From positions 1-64,000 of the forward strand of contig JBBQXF010000001.1 of assembly GCA_038209965.1 (NCBI GenBank): 64,000 nt of DNA, given 5' to 3'. This stretch comes from JALONO01 sp038209965 (GTDB taxonomy: Bacteria; Bacteroidota; Bacteroidia; Cytophagales; Thermoflexibacteraceae). Of the stretch, positions 50,419-58,340 are shown in pieces (position 1 is the stretch's first letter; the number at the start of each line of letters is the position of its first letter). The notes under the pieces were generated by a model. That model did no database searches. It was given only the letters and a program-made list of their open reading frames with translations, and was not told the origin of the DNA. The position numbers and the translations under genes were made by a program.

Positions 50419-50733
50419 ATGGTTTTAACCGAGAGAATACAAGCAGAGAAACTACAATCGGCCATCAATATGCTGAAAGTCATTGCGCACCCAATAAGGT
50501 TGGCTATTGTGGACTTACTGACGAAAAACACAAGAATGACCGTGCTTGACATTCAAGTTGCCTTAGGTTTGGAACAAGCCATCGCCTCCCAACAAATTAC
50601 CCTGATGGAAGACAAGGGGGTTTTAAAAGCTGAAAAAGTGGGCCGGAACAAATACGTTTCGCTTCGTTTTCCCAACATGCAAACCATTGTAAATTGTTTG
50701 GAAGATTGCTGCACCGTGCACTCAACTATTTAA
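50419..50733 (+). CDS. ArsR/SmtB family repressor, probable persulfide/sulfide sensor
   Basis: 104 residues. Winged HTH: AINMLKVIAHPIRLAIVDLL, then LDIQVALGLEQAIASQQITL (recognition helix) and the wing DKGVLKAEKVGRNKYVSLRF. Three Cys are near the C-terminus (Cys93, Cys97, Cys98 in NCLEDCC); two or more could form the reactive pair, as in SqrR/BigR-type regulators that sense persulfide. No ELCV metal site is seen. First gene of a sulfur-oxidation operon, three bases before the TsdA-like gene, and located behind a promoter whose ATAG-N8-CTAT repeat also precedes the TauE operon. It probably represses both until sulfide or thiosulfate appears. Sensing mode is inferred. Confidence 0.85.
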   Translation: MVLTERIQAEKLQSAINMLKVIAHPIRLAIVDLLTKNTRMTVLDIQVALGLEQAIASQQITLMEDKGVLKAEKVGRNKYVSLRFPNMQTIVNCLEDCCTVHSTI

Positions 50734-50736
50734 AAA

Positions 50737-51828
50737 ATGGAAAACCCGGACATCAAAGATAGTTTGATAAAAATAATTCAACTTTCGCTGGTATTGGCAA
50801 CTTCCCTACTGGGTTTGCTGTTCTTCATTTCATTTTATATTGTTTTTGGTGCAAGAATTACTTCCTATTTTGCACCAAAAAAGATGACCGGAACCAAAGT
50901 TAACGTGATAATTAACAACGAAGTGAAGGACGATTTTTGGATAGCGCCCGACATTGCTTCGCTGACTGATATTTCCCAAAAAAGTCAATTGGAATACGGT
51001 AAAGCACTGATTTCGCACACCGCAGATTTTTTTGGGCCCAATGGCAAAGTAAGTAAAAACGCAACCAATGGGATGAATTGCCAAAACTGCCATTTGGATG
51101 CTGGGACAAAAGTTTTTGGTAACAATTACAGTGCGGTCTATGCTAGTTACCCAAAATACCGGGCCAGGTCTGGCACTGTAGAAAACATATACAAGCGGGT
51201 CAATGATTGCTTCGCGCGCAGCCTAAATGGCCAAGCATTGGATACTGCTGCCAAAGAAATGCAAGCGATGGTTGCTTACATTAATTTCGTGGGTAAAAAT
51301 GTACCCAAAGGCGAAAAACCAAAGGGTTCCGGTTTTAAGGATATGGTATTTTTGGATCGCGCCGCTGACCCCGTAACCGGCAAGCTAGTGTATGGACAAA
51401 AATGTGCCAATTGCCATCAAGCCAATGGCGAAGGGGTGTTGAATCCCGAAAAAACCGCTTTCACATTCCCGCCACTTTGGGGCAAGAAAAGCTACAACAG
51501 TGGCGCCGGGCTCTATCGGCTGAGTAATTTTGCCAAGTATGCCAAATACAATATGCCATTGGGCGCAAGTCATTCCAATCCCCAGTTGAGCGATGAAGAA
51601 GCCTGGGATGTTGCGGCTTTCGTAAATTCACAACCCCGTCCGAGCATTGACATCAAAAAAGATTGGCCAAAAATCGATGAAAAGCCATTTGATCACCCTT
51701 TTGGCCCCTTTGCCGATGGTTTTACGGAAAATCAGCACAAGTACGGCCCGTTTAACCCTATTAAAGAAAGATTGGATTCGATTAAAAAGGCGAAGGAAAA
51801 AACCAAAGCAGCAGTAGCGGTAAGATAG
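50737..51828 (+). CDS. tsdA: Diheme cytochrome c, thiosulfate dehydrogenase (TsdA-like)
   Basis: 363 residues. One N-terminal membrane anchor (IIQLSLVLATSLLGLLFFIS). Two heme sites: CQNCH (Cys115-His119) in GMNCQNCHLDAGTKVFGNNY, and CANCH (Cys223-His227) in GQKCANCHQANGEG. The linking sequence YPKYRARSGTVENIYKRVND then CFARSLNG, and the second half (FPPLWGKKSYNSGAGLYRLS, YNMPLGASHSNPQLSDEEAW, DVAAFVNSQPRP), match TsdA; Cys158 in NDCFARS is the candidate axial Cys ligand that TsdA uses for its first heme. TsdA joins two thiosulfates to tetrathionate with release of two electrons, or the reverse. Here it is anchored rather than soluble, and its gene overlaps the arsR/soxB operon. The charged C-terminal tail is extra. 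Confidence 0.85.
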   Translation: MENPDIKDSLIKIIQLSLVLATSLLGLLFFISFYIVFGARITSYFAPKKMTGTKVNVIINNEVKDDFWIAPDIASLTDISQKSQLEYGKALISHTADFFGPNGKVSKNATNGMNCQNCHLDAGTKVFGNNYSAVYASYPKYRARSGTVENIYKRVNDCFARSLNGQALDTAAKEMQAMVAYINFVGKNVPKGEKPKGSGFKDMVFLDRAADPVTGKLVYGQKCANCHQANGEGVLNPEKTAFTFPPLWGKKSYNSGAGLYRLSNFAKYAKYNMPLGASHSNPQLSDEEAWDVAAFVNSQPRPSIDIKKDWPKIDEKPFDHPFGPFADGFTENQHKYGPFNPIKERLDSIKKAKEKTKAAVAVR

Positions 51829-51834
51829 CAACCT

Positions 51835-53529
51835 ATGGAAAACAACAGAAGAGATTTCATAATAAAAACTGGGCTTCTGGGTTCAACAGCCCTGTTGTCC
51901 GCAGCCGCACCATTTGATGCTATTGCAGAAACCGGGTGTGCAGATAAAGTAACCTTCGGTGAAAATAACGGCGAACCTTTCACTATTTCAATTCTACAGA
52001 CCACCGACGTACATTGTCAGGTGCACCCCCACGATGAGTTGTTCTGGGAAGATGGGAAAGCGGTATTTAGGAAAACCGGTGGCTATGCGCACTTGGCAAC
52101 CTACTTAAAAGAGTACAGAAAGAACAACCCCAACTCGTTTTTAATCGATACGGGCGATATGTTTCAGGGAAGCGAGCTATCGGTAAAAACTTCGGGGAAG
52201 GCCATTGTCCCGATTTTGAACAAATTAAATTACGATTTGTATTTGCCCGGCAACTGGGAAGTAATTTACTATAAAAAAGCAATGCAAACGCTGTTGGGCT
52301 CGCTCTACGCTCCCAAAGTTTGCGCCAATATGTACCACGATTTGGGCGAGGGCAAAAAAGGTGAATTAATTTTTCCCGCTTACTATATTTGGAATATAAA
52401 AGGTGTAAAAATAGGCTTTTTGGGTTATACCGATCCAATGGTTCCTGTACGCCAGTCTCCCAATTACAGCAAAGGGATCATCTATACCAAGCCCGAAGAA
52501 AACTTGGCCCATTACGTGAGCGTGCTCAAAAATGATGAAAAATGTGCGAGTGTATTAATTCTAGCTCACTTGGGGTTATCTCAACAAATTCACTTGGCCA
52601 ATTTGCCTGAATGTGACGGTGTAAGTTATATTCTCGGTGGGGATACACACGAAAGAGTACGCAAACCCATCGTTTGCAAATACGCTAAAGTAGTTGAACC
52701 TGGTGCATTCGGTTCTTTTGTGGGGAAATTAAACCTCACTGTTCAAAATGGGAAAGTAGTAGGCGATGCTTATGAATTGGTAGAAATAGAAGCTAAAAAA
52801 TATAAAGCTGATAAAGAAGTATTGTCGCTGATACATAGCGATGAAGCCCCTTTTGCCAAAGATATCTATTCAATCGTAGGTTATAGTACCATTCCATTAT
52901 ATCGGTACTTTGTTGTAGAAAACACCATAGACACGTTGATTATAAACGCCGTACATTGGAAAATGCAAGAAATCGACATCGCCTTGTCCAACGGTTTTAG
53001 ATTTTGCCCGCCGCGCTTCGTACCCGATAACACAGGCAATATCCCGATAACAAGCGGCTACCTTTTTGATATGTTGCCAGTGGACAGCCATATAAGGACT
53101 GGATCCGTGACCGGTAAACACCTCAAAGAATGGTTGGAAAAAGAATTGAACAATGTATTTGCCAAAGATGCCTCAGAGCGATTTGGTGGCTGGGTTGTTA
53201 AATTTCAGGGAATGAAAGTAGCATTTAATGCCTTTGCCGAAAAGGGGAAGCGCGTTCAGAATGTACTGGTAGGAAACGCTTCCCTTGACCTTGAAAAGGT
53301 GTACACTATCTGTGCCTGTGAAAGAGACGGGGATCCAGCCGATATGATTTGCCGGATGAAGGGTGTGGCAAATACGCAAAACACTCCTTACACCCTGCAC
53401 AGTGTGATGAAAGAGTATTTGAAAGTAAATAGCCCGGTAACGCCCACCCCACCCCTAAATGCCATCATATTGGATGCTTCGCAAGATTTGCTCACCCAAG
53501 TAACTGGGGTTGACTATCAATTTCATTAA
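51835..53529 (+). CDS. soxB: SoxB-like thiosulfohydrolase (5'-nucleotidase-type metallophosphoesterase fold)
   Basis: 564 residues. Twin-arginine leader MENNRRDFIIKTGLLGSTAL then LSAAAPFDAIA. Metal-site motifs: TTDVHCQVHPHDE (Asp58, His60), FLIDTGDMFQGSELS, LPGNWEVIYYKKA (SoxB-type GNWE in place of the nucleotidase GNHE), LAHLGLS and LGGDTHERV (Asp270, His272), then a 5'-nucleotidase C-terminal domain (PITSGYLFDMLPVDSHIRTG). LNYDLYLPGNWEV and DMFQGS are SoxB hallmarks. SoxB hydrolyses sulfate from a thiosulfate-derived sulfone bound to SoxYZ with two manganese ions. No soxYZ, soxXA or soxCD is present in the island, so it must act with carriers encoded elsewhere, or on another substrate such as a TsdA product. 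Confidence 0.85.
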   Translation: MENNRRDFIIKTGLLGSTALLSAAAPFDAIAETGCADKVTFGENNGEPFTISILQTTDVHCQVHPHDELFWEDGKAVFRKTGGYAHLATYLKEYRKNNPNSFLIDTGDMFQGSELSVKTSGKAIVPILNKLNYDLYLPGNWEVIYYKKAMQTLLGSLYAPKVCANMYHDLGEGKKGELIFPAYYIWNIKGVKIGFLGYTDPMVPVRQSPNYSKGIIYTKPEENLAHYVSVLKNDEKCASVLILAHLGLSQQIHLANLPECDGVSYILGGDTHERVRKPIVCKYAKVVEPGAFGSFVGKLNLTVQNGKVVGDAYELVEIEAKKYKADKEVLSLIHSDEAPFAKDIYSIVGYSTIPLYRYFVVENTIDTLIINAVHWKMQEIDIALSNGFRFCPPRFVPDNTGNIPITSGYLFDMLPVDSHIRTGSVTGKHLKEWLEKELNNVFAKDASERFGGWVVKFQGMKVAFNAFAEKGKRVQNVLVGNASLDLEKVYTICACERDGDPADMICRMKGVANTQNTPYTLHSVMKEYLKVNSPVTPTPPLNAIILDASQDLLTQVTGVDYQFH

Positions 53530-53548
53530 ACACGCAAACAACAAACAC

Positions 53549-53974
53549 AATGAGTGTAATTTTATCGCTCCTGCTGTTGTTGCTTATGGGCATAGTACTT
53601 TCACAAAACCAAAATACGCTCAACACCTGAAAAAATAAAAGCTTATGAACTATTTTTCCAAATAATCGGTATGGACACGCTTTCGCCCAACGCATTAATG
53701 AAACGATTGGCCAATATAGTGGATATTTCCCCTCGGCAGAATTAAAAGTAGTTTGCCTCCGTTTAAATATACGTGTCATCAAAAAAATACAATATAAAGC
53801 AGGATCGGTGCTCTGCTTGACATGGGAATTAGTTTTTATGATCGCGAATTACCATTGAAAGAACCGGATGTGGTAAAAGAACAGCTAATTTCCAATGCAA
53901 TCTACGTACCCGCAGAAATTCCACCCATTATTTCAAAAGTTGAAAATAATCGGGTTTGCAAAATCAGGTTTTAA
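53549..53974 (+). pseudogene. Decayed small exported protein gene
   Basis: MSVILSLLLLLLMGIVLSQN is a clear leader that stops at TGA after 26 codons. Shifted frames go on with TPEKIKAYELFFQIIGMDTL and NALMKRLANIVDISPRQN, and then MGISFYDRELPLKEPDVVKE plus NAIYVPAEIPPIISKVEN to a stop at 53974. Together about 140 codons with at least two frame changes. The segments read like real protein but match no family I know. Lies between soxB and the porin, inside the operon. Confidence 0.45.
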
Positions 53975-53992
53975 TCAATAATTGAACAAAAA

Positions 53993-55411
53993 ATGAAATT
54001 CAAATACTACCTGGTTATAATTCTAACGAGCTTATTGTCCAACGGTCATTTTGCAACTGCGCAAGAAGCAAATCACGGTACAACAGATTCTGAAAATCAC
54101 AAAATACGCTCGATTAAGGATTTTATACAGCATTCCGAGTGGCGTCTCCACAGTCGTACTTTTTTTATGGCCACGGTCAATGCTGGGAATCTGAAAGATG
54201 ATTTTACCTTGGCAAAAGGAGTGGGGATCGGGCTGCTGACTCCACCTATCAAAGGTTTTCAATTGGGGTTAAGCGGTTATTTTATTTTTAATGTGGTGTC
54301 CTCAAAGTTAGAGGAAAAAGATCCAACAACTGGGCTTGCAAATAGGTACGAGTTGGGACAATACGATCTGGTCAACCAACTGAACAAAAAAGATCTCAAC
54401 CGGCTAGAGAACTTATTTATTCGCTACACTGACAAAAAAAACAATTCAATTACCGTTGGGCGCATGGAATTGCAGACCCCCTTCATGAACATGCAAGACG
54501 GACGAATGCGGCCCACCATTGAGGAAGGTGTTTGGTTGACCTTGAAACAATCAAAAAAAATTGGCTTTAATGGTGGATTTATCTGGGCCGTTTCACCAAG
54601 GTCAACCGTTGAAGTATTTAGGGCCTCCGAGTCAGTGGGCATATACGGACAAGGGGTAAATACGGATGGTACAAAATCCAATTACAAACATAACATTGTG
54701 AGCAATGGATTTGCCATGGGCAACATCTATATCAAACCAACAAATGGGCTAGAAATAAGTATCTGGGACGGGTATTTCGACAATGTAATGAACACGGTGT
54801 TCCTAGAAATCAAAAACGAACATAAGAGCAGGAGTACTGCTTTCAAATTTTATGAAGGTTTGATGCTCATTCGCCAAGATGCCGTCAACAATGGCGGAAA
54901 TAACGACCAATCCAAAACTTATATCAATAAAGGAGCGAAATCAAATACTATAAGTGCAAGATTAGGCATCAAGAGCAAAAAAATAGACTGGAATATCAAT
55001 TACACGCATATCACCGACGATGGCCGGTACTTAATGCCCCGTGAGTGGGGGAGGGATCCGCTCTACACGTTCCTGGCGCGTGAAAGAAATGAGGGGCTCG
55101 GAAATACCAATGCTTTTTCTACAAACTTTACCTTGAACTTTTTGAAGGAGCGAATGAAAACGGGTATCGCTTATGGCTATTATGACCTGCCAGATATTGC
55201 GAATTTTGAAATGAACAAATACGGCATGCCTTCCTACCATCAAATCAATTTGGTATCCTCCTATAATTTTGAAAATTTATGGAAAGGTCTGGAAATAAGG
55301 CTGTTGATCGCGGGTAAAATCAACGCTACCAAAGAAAGTCTTGATCCCATCTACGTGTATAACAAAGTGAATTTAATTAATTTTAACCTAATTTTAGATC
55401 TAAGGATTTGA
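53993..55411 (+). CDS. OprD-like outer-membrane porin
   Basis: 472 residues with signal peptide MKFKYYLVIILTSLLSNGHF. Long beta-barrel of alternating strands: EWRLHSRTFFMATVNAGNLK, GFQLGLSGYFIFNVVSS, ENLFIRYTDKKNNSITVGRM, GFNGGFIWAVSPRSTVEVF, GNIYIKPTNGLEISIWDGYF, DWNINYTHITDDGRYLMPRE and, at the end, NLINFNLILDLRI. RMELQTPFMNMQDGRMRPT ('G..n.p.....d.R..P..') is the substrate-loop pattern of OprD-family porins. Given the operon, it may let thiosulfate, tetrathionate or related anions through the outer membrane. End of the first sulfur operon; the second promoter starts 29 bases later. Confidence 0.75.
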   Translation: MKFKYYLVIILTSLLSNGHFATAQEANHGTTDSENHKIRSIKDFIQHSEWRLHSRTFFMATVNAGNLKDDFTLAKGVGIGLLTPPIKGFQLGLSGYFIFNVVSSKLEEKDPTTGLANRYELGQYDLVNQLNKKDLNRLENLFIRYTDKKNNSITVGRMELQTPFMNMQDGRMRPTIEEGVWLTLKQSKKIGFNGGFIWAVSPRSTVEVFRASESVGIYGQGVNTDGTKSNYKHNIVSNGFAMGNIYIKPTNGLEISIWDGYFDNVMNTVFLEIKNEHKSRSTAFKFYEGLMLIRQDAVNNGGNNDQSKTYINKGAKSNTISARLGIKSKKIDWNINYTHITDDGRYLMPREWGRDPLYTFLARERNEGLGNTNAFSTNFTLNFLKERMKTGIAYGYYDLPDIANFEMNKYGMPSYHQINLVSSYNFENLWKGLEIRLLIAGKINATKESLDPIYVYNKVNLINFNLILDLRI

Positions 55412-55415
55412 AAAA

Positions 55416-55447
55416 TTTGGAATTACATAGAAACATAACTATCTTTG
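55416..55447 (+). promoter_or_regulatory. Second sulfur-operon promoter with ATAG-N8-CTAT operator
   Basis: TTTG (55416-55419), 20 bases, TATCTTTG (55440-55447). The inverted repeat ATAG-N8-CTAT (55427-55442) sits in the same position as at the arsR promoter, and the flanks (ACATAGA...ATAACTATCTTTG, ATCATAG after it) are shared. Confidence 0.7.
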
Positions 55448-55474
55448 TATCATAGTAGCAATCTAAAGAACAAA

Positions 55475-56272
55475 ATGGAAATTTTGGGTTATTTGGCATC
55501 CATCTTAATCGGGGTGGCACTCGGCTTGATAGGCGGAGGTGGCAGCATCCTTACAGTACCAGTATTGGTTTACTTAATGGGCGTTGACGCGGTGGCAGCC
55601 ACTGGCTATTCGCTGTTTGTCGTGGGATTTACCAGTGCAATTGGTTCTATTTCGTACTTCAAAAATAAATTGGTAAATATCAAAACGGCTATTATTTTTG
55701 GGATTCCCTCTATCATTGCCGTATTTGTGACGAGAGCCTATATTGTTTCTGCCATACCCAGCGAAGTTTTTAGCTTGAGTGGTTTTGTTGTCACCAAAAG
55801 CACACTGATGATGTTGCTTTTTGCCGTTTTGATGATCGCAGCGTCGTATAGCATGATCAAAACGGGTAAGACACAAACAGATACCAGCGAAGGCGAACAG
55901 AAATTCAACTATCCGCTTATCCTGATCGAAGGAGCAATTGTGGGCGTTCTTACCGGTTTAGTGGGCGCGGGCGGCGGTTTTTTGATCATACCAGCCCTGG
56001 TGATTCTTTCAAAACTACCCATGAAAGAAGCGGTCGGCACTTCATTGGTCATCATTGCGGCCAAATCCTTGATCGGCTTTTTTGGTGAGAGTGGAGAGGC
56101 CGTTATCAACTGGACATTAATCGCGACCGTTACTGCCTTTGCCATAGTCGGAATCTTTATCGGTTCGTTACTTTCCAAAAAAATAGATAGCGAGAAACTA
56201 AAACCTGCCTTCGGATGGTTTGTATTGGTAATGGGAATCTACATTATCATCAAGGAAACAGTATTAAAATAA
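55475..56272 (+). CDS. TauE/SafE family sulfite/anion exporter
   Basis: 265 residues from ATG 55475. Two repeats of four helices: MEILGYLASILIGVALGLIG with GGGGSILTVPVLVYLMG, and IEGAIVGVLTGLVGAGGGFL with IIPALVILSKLPMKEAVGTS. The GxxxGxGGG motifs are the family signature. TauE/SafE proteins move sulfur anions such as sulfite or sulfoacetate across the inner membrane. First gene of the second operon, 28 bases after the repressible promoter; the rhodanese follows 26 bases later. It may remove sulfite produced by the persulfide dioxygenase at the end of the operon. Confidence 0.9.
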   Translation: MEILGYLASILIGVALGLIGGGGSILTVPVLVYLMGVDAVAATGYSLFVVGFTSAIGSISYFKNKLVNIKTAIIFGIPSIIAVFVTRAYIVSAIPSEVFSLSGFVVTKSTLMMLLFAVLMIAASYSMIKTGKTQTDTSEGEQKFNYPLILIEGAIVGVLTGLVGAGGGFLIIPALVILSKLPMKEAVGTSLVIIAAKSLIGFFGESGEAVINWTLIATVTAFAIVGIFIGSLLSKKIDSEKLKPAFGWFVLVMGIYIIIKETVLK

Positions 56273-56298
56273 TTTCATCACTATTAATCAACACAACG

Positions 56299-56622
56299 AT
56301 GTTTGGGCTTCTCAAAAATCTATTTGGACGACAAGGCAGCAACGATGAAAATCTTGCCGAACTTATCAAAAACGGTGCATTTCTGGTAGATGTACGAACC
56401 CCCCAAGAATTTGCGGGAGGTTCGGTAAAAGGGGCAGTCAACATTCCCTTGGACAAGGTACAAAGCCAATTAGCAAAATTTAAAGGCAAGGAGCCGATTA
56501 TTGTTTTTTGCCGAAGCGGCAACCGGAGCAGTCAAGCCAAATCAGTTTTAAATCAAAATGGCTTCACCAAGGTCACCAATGGCGGAACTTGGCAGAATGT
56601 AAATCAATTTGTAAACCAGTAA
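56299..56622 (+). CDS. Single-domain rhodanese
   Basis: 107 residues. Rhodanese fold: ENLAELIKNGAFLVDVRTPQ, EFAGGSVKGAVNIPLDKVQS and the active-site loop FCRSGNRSSQAK with Cys71. It moves sulfane sulfur between thiols via a Cys persulfide. A hydrophobic N-terminal segment (MFGLLKNLFG) is too short for a membrane anchor. Operon position, next to YeeE-type transporters, suggests that it hands sulfur to or from thiosulfate imported by them. Confidence 0.93.
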   Translation: MFGLLKNLFGRQGSNDENLAELIKNGAFLVDVRTPQEFAGGSVKGAVNIPLDKVQSQLAKFKGKEPIIVFCRSGNRSSQAKSVLNQNGFTKVTNGGTWQNVNQFVNQ

Positions 56623-56632
56623 ACAAAGAAAA

Positions 56633-57199
56633 ATGTTAGAACTAATCAAACAACCTTGGCATTGGGCTGTTGCTGGGCTTTTAATCGGCTTAACTGTTCC
56701 CACTTTATTGCTTATTGGTAACAAAAAATTTGGCGTTTCTTCGTCTTTGCGACATATTTGTGCCATGTGTGTTCCCGCCAATATTCCTTTCTTTAAGTAC
56801 GAATGGAAAAAAGAAATTTGGAACATATTTTTTGTGGTTGGCGTACTAATAGGTGGATTTTTGGCAACCCAATTTTTAAGTAATCCCAATGCTATTGTGG
56901 TAGCCGAAAGCACCAAAGCAACTCTGGCAAGTTTTGGTATAACAGAATATAGCCAATTAATGCCTTCACAAATATTCAATACCGAAAACATACTCACACT
57001 CAAAGGATTTTTCTTTTTTGTAGTAGGTGGGTTTCTCGTAGGGTTTGGTACTCGGTACGCGGGTGGTTGCACCAGCGGGCACGCCATTATGGGCTTATCC
57101 AATCTTCAACTTCCTTCCTTAATTGCTACTTGTTGCTTTATGGCGGGTGGTTTCTTTTCTGCAAATGTATTGTTGCCACTAGTTTTTAAATTCTTCTAA
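56633..57199 (+). CDS. YeeE/YedE family transporter, first half
   Basis: 188 residues, four or five helices (PWHWAVAGLLIGLTVPTLLL, IFFVVGVLIGGFLATQFL, GFFFFVVGGFLVGFGTRYAG, LIATCCFMAGGFFSANVLLP). The conserved GTRYAGGCTSGHAIMGLS contains the Cys through which YeeE (TsuA) proteins relay thiosulfate. Full-length YeeE is about 350 residues; here the protein is split, and the next gene is the second half. The split form is widespread in Bacteroidota and Proteobacteria. Another Cys pair (HICAMCVPANIPFF) is near the N-terminal third. Confidence 0.9.
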   Translation: MLELIKQPWHWAVAGLLIGLTVPTLLLIGNKKFGVSSSLRHICAMCVPANIPFFKYEWKKEIWNIFFVVGVLIGGFLATQFLSNPNAIVVAESTKATLASFGITEYSQLMPSQIFNTENILTLKGFFFFVVGGFLVGFGTRYAGGCTSGHAIMGLSNLQLPSLIATCCFMAGGFFSANVLLPLVFKFF

Positions 57200-57200
57200 A

Positions 57201-57692
57201 ATGGAAAGCCTAGAAAGCATAGAAGTTCGTCATCAAGATGCCATGTGTACCAACGAAAGCAAGAAACCTGAAAATGGTTTTTTGTCAAATTTGAAGTACC
57301 TTGTTGTGGGTATAGCCTTCGGTACAGTGTTCGTAAAAGCAGAAATCATTAGCTGGTTTCGCATACAAGAAATGTTTCGTTTACAATCGTTTTTTATGTA
57401 CGGCGTAATCGGCACAGCCGTAGTAGTGGGGATGATTTCCGTATGGCTCATCAAACGCTTTAATGTCAAAACTTTGAGCGGCGAAAAAATAAATTTTGAA
57501 GATAAACAATTCAACAAAGGACAGGTTTTTGGCGGACTGATATTTGGTATCGGTTGGGCCATCACCGGGGCTTGCCCTGGCCCATTGTTTGCCCAAATAG
57601 GCAGTGGGTTTTTGGTTGTCTTAATAACCTTTCTGAGCGCATTGGCTGGTACTTGGGTATATGGAAAATTTAGAGAACATTTACCTCATTAA
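57201..57692 (+). CDS. YeeE/YedE family transporter, second half (DUF6691-like)
   Basis: 163 residues, starting one base after the previous stop. Four helices (LKYLVVGIAFGTVFVKAEII, FFMYGVIGTAVVVGMISVWL, GQVFGGLIFGIGWAITGACP, GFLVVLITFLSALAGTWVYG). GWAITGACPGPLFAQIGSG has the Cys that mirrors the GGCTSGH Cys of the first half. Together they would form the thiosulfate or sulfur-compound channel. Translational coupling fits a fixed 1:1 complex. Confidence 0.9.
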   Translation: MESLESIEVRHQDAMCTNESKKPENGFLSNLKYLVVGIAFGTVFVKAEIISWFRIQEMFRLQSFFMYGVIGTAVVVGMISVWLIKRFNVKTLSGEKINFEDKQFNKGQVFGGLIFGIGWAITGACPGPLFAQIGSGFLVVLITFLSALAGTWVYGKFREHLPH

Positions 57693-57696
57693 AAAA

Positions 57697-58335
57697 ATGA
57701 ACACTCAAAATAAAAAACATTGGGAAACAGTTTACGAAACTAAAAATCCCAACCAGGTTAGCTGGACACAGGCTGTGCCAAAGACTTCACTAGAATTTAT
57801 ACATTCATTCGGTTTGCCGAAAACATCACAAATTATAGACATCGGTGGTGGCGATAGTAAACTTGTGGATTATTTGTTGGAGGAAGGATTTGAAAATATT
57901 ACGGTGCTCGATATTTCAGCAAAAGCGCTTGAAAAATCACAAAACCGACTTGGAGATAACGCCAAGAAGGTAAAATGGGTTGTCAGCGACATATTGGAAT
58001 TCGAACCAAAAACAACTTTTGATATTTGGCACGACAGAGCAACTTTTCACTTTTTGATCACTGACGAACAGGTGGAAAAATATTTGGCGATTGCAAAAAA
58101 TTCAGTGAACGGGTATTTGACCATCGGCACATTTTCGGAAAACGGGCCGACCAAATGTAGTGGACTTGAAATCAAGCAATACAATGAAGAGAAACTAACG
58201 ACAGAATTAATAAAGGGATTTGACAAAATTCGGTGTATTACAGAAGACCATACGACCCCATTTGACACCATTCAGAATTTTGTATTTTGCAGTTTTAAAA
58301 AATCAACAAAAATAAATCACACAATCAAAAAATAA
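57697..58335 (+). CDS. SAM-dependent methyltransferase
   Basis: 212 residues from ATG 57697. Class I fold: motif I SQIIDIGGGDSKLVDYLLEE, motif II ENITVLDISAKALEKSQNRL, motif III KWVVSDILEFEPKTTFDIWH and DRATFHFLITDEQVEKYLA. KKHWETVYETKNPNQVSWTQ, then an N-terminal helix, is usual for small-molecule methyltransferases found beside rhodanese/TauE genes in Bacteroidota. Its position suggests a thiol or sulfide methyltransferase that detoxifies sulfide to methanethiol, but substrate is not proven. Five bases after yeeE, six before the persulfide dioxygenase gene. Confidence 0.85.
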   Translation: MNTQNKKHWETVYETKNPNQVSWTQAVPKTSLEFIHSFGLPKTSQIIDIGGGDSKLVDYLLEEGFENITVLDISAKALEKSQNRLGDNAKKVKWVVSDILEFEPKTTFDIWHDRATFHFLITDEQVEKYLAIAKNSVNGYLTIGTFSENGPTKCSGLEIKQYNEEKLTTELIKGFDKIRCITEDHTTPFDTIQNFVFCSFKKSTKINHTIKK

Positions 58336-58340
58336 ACAAA

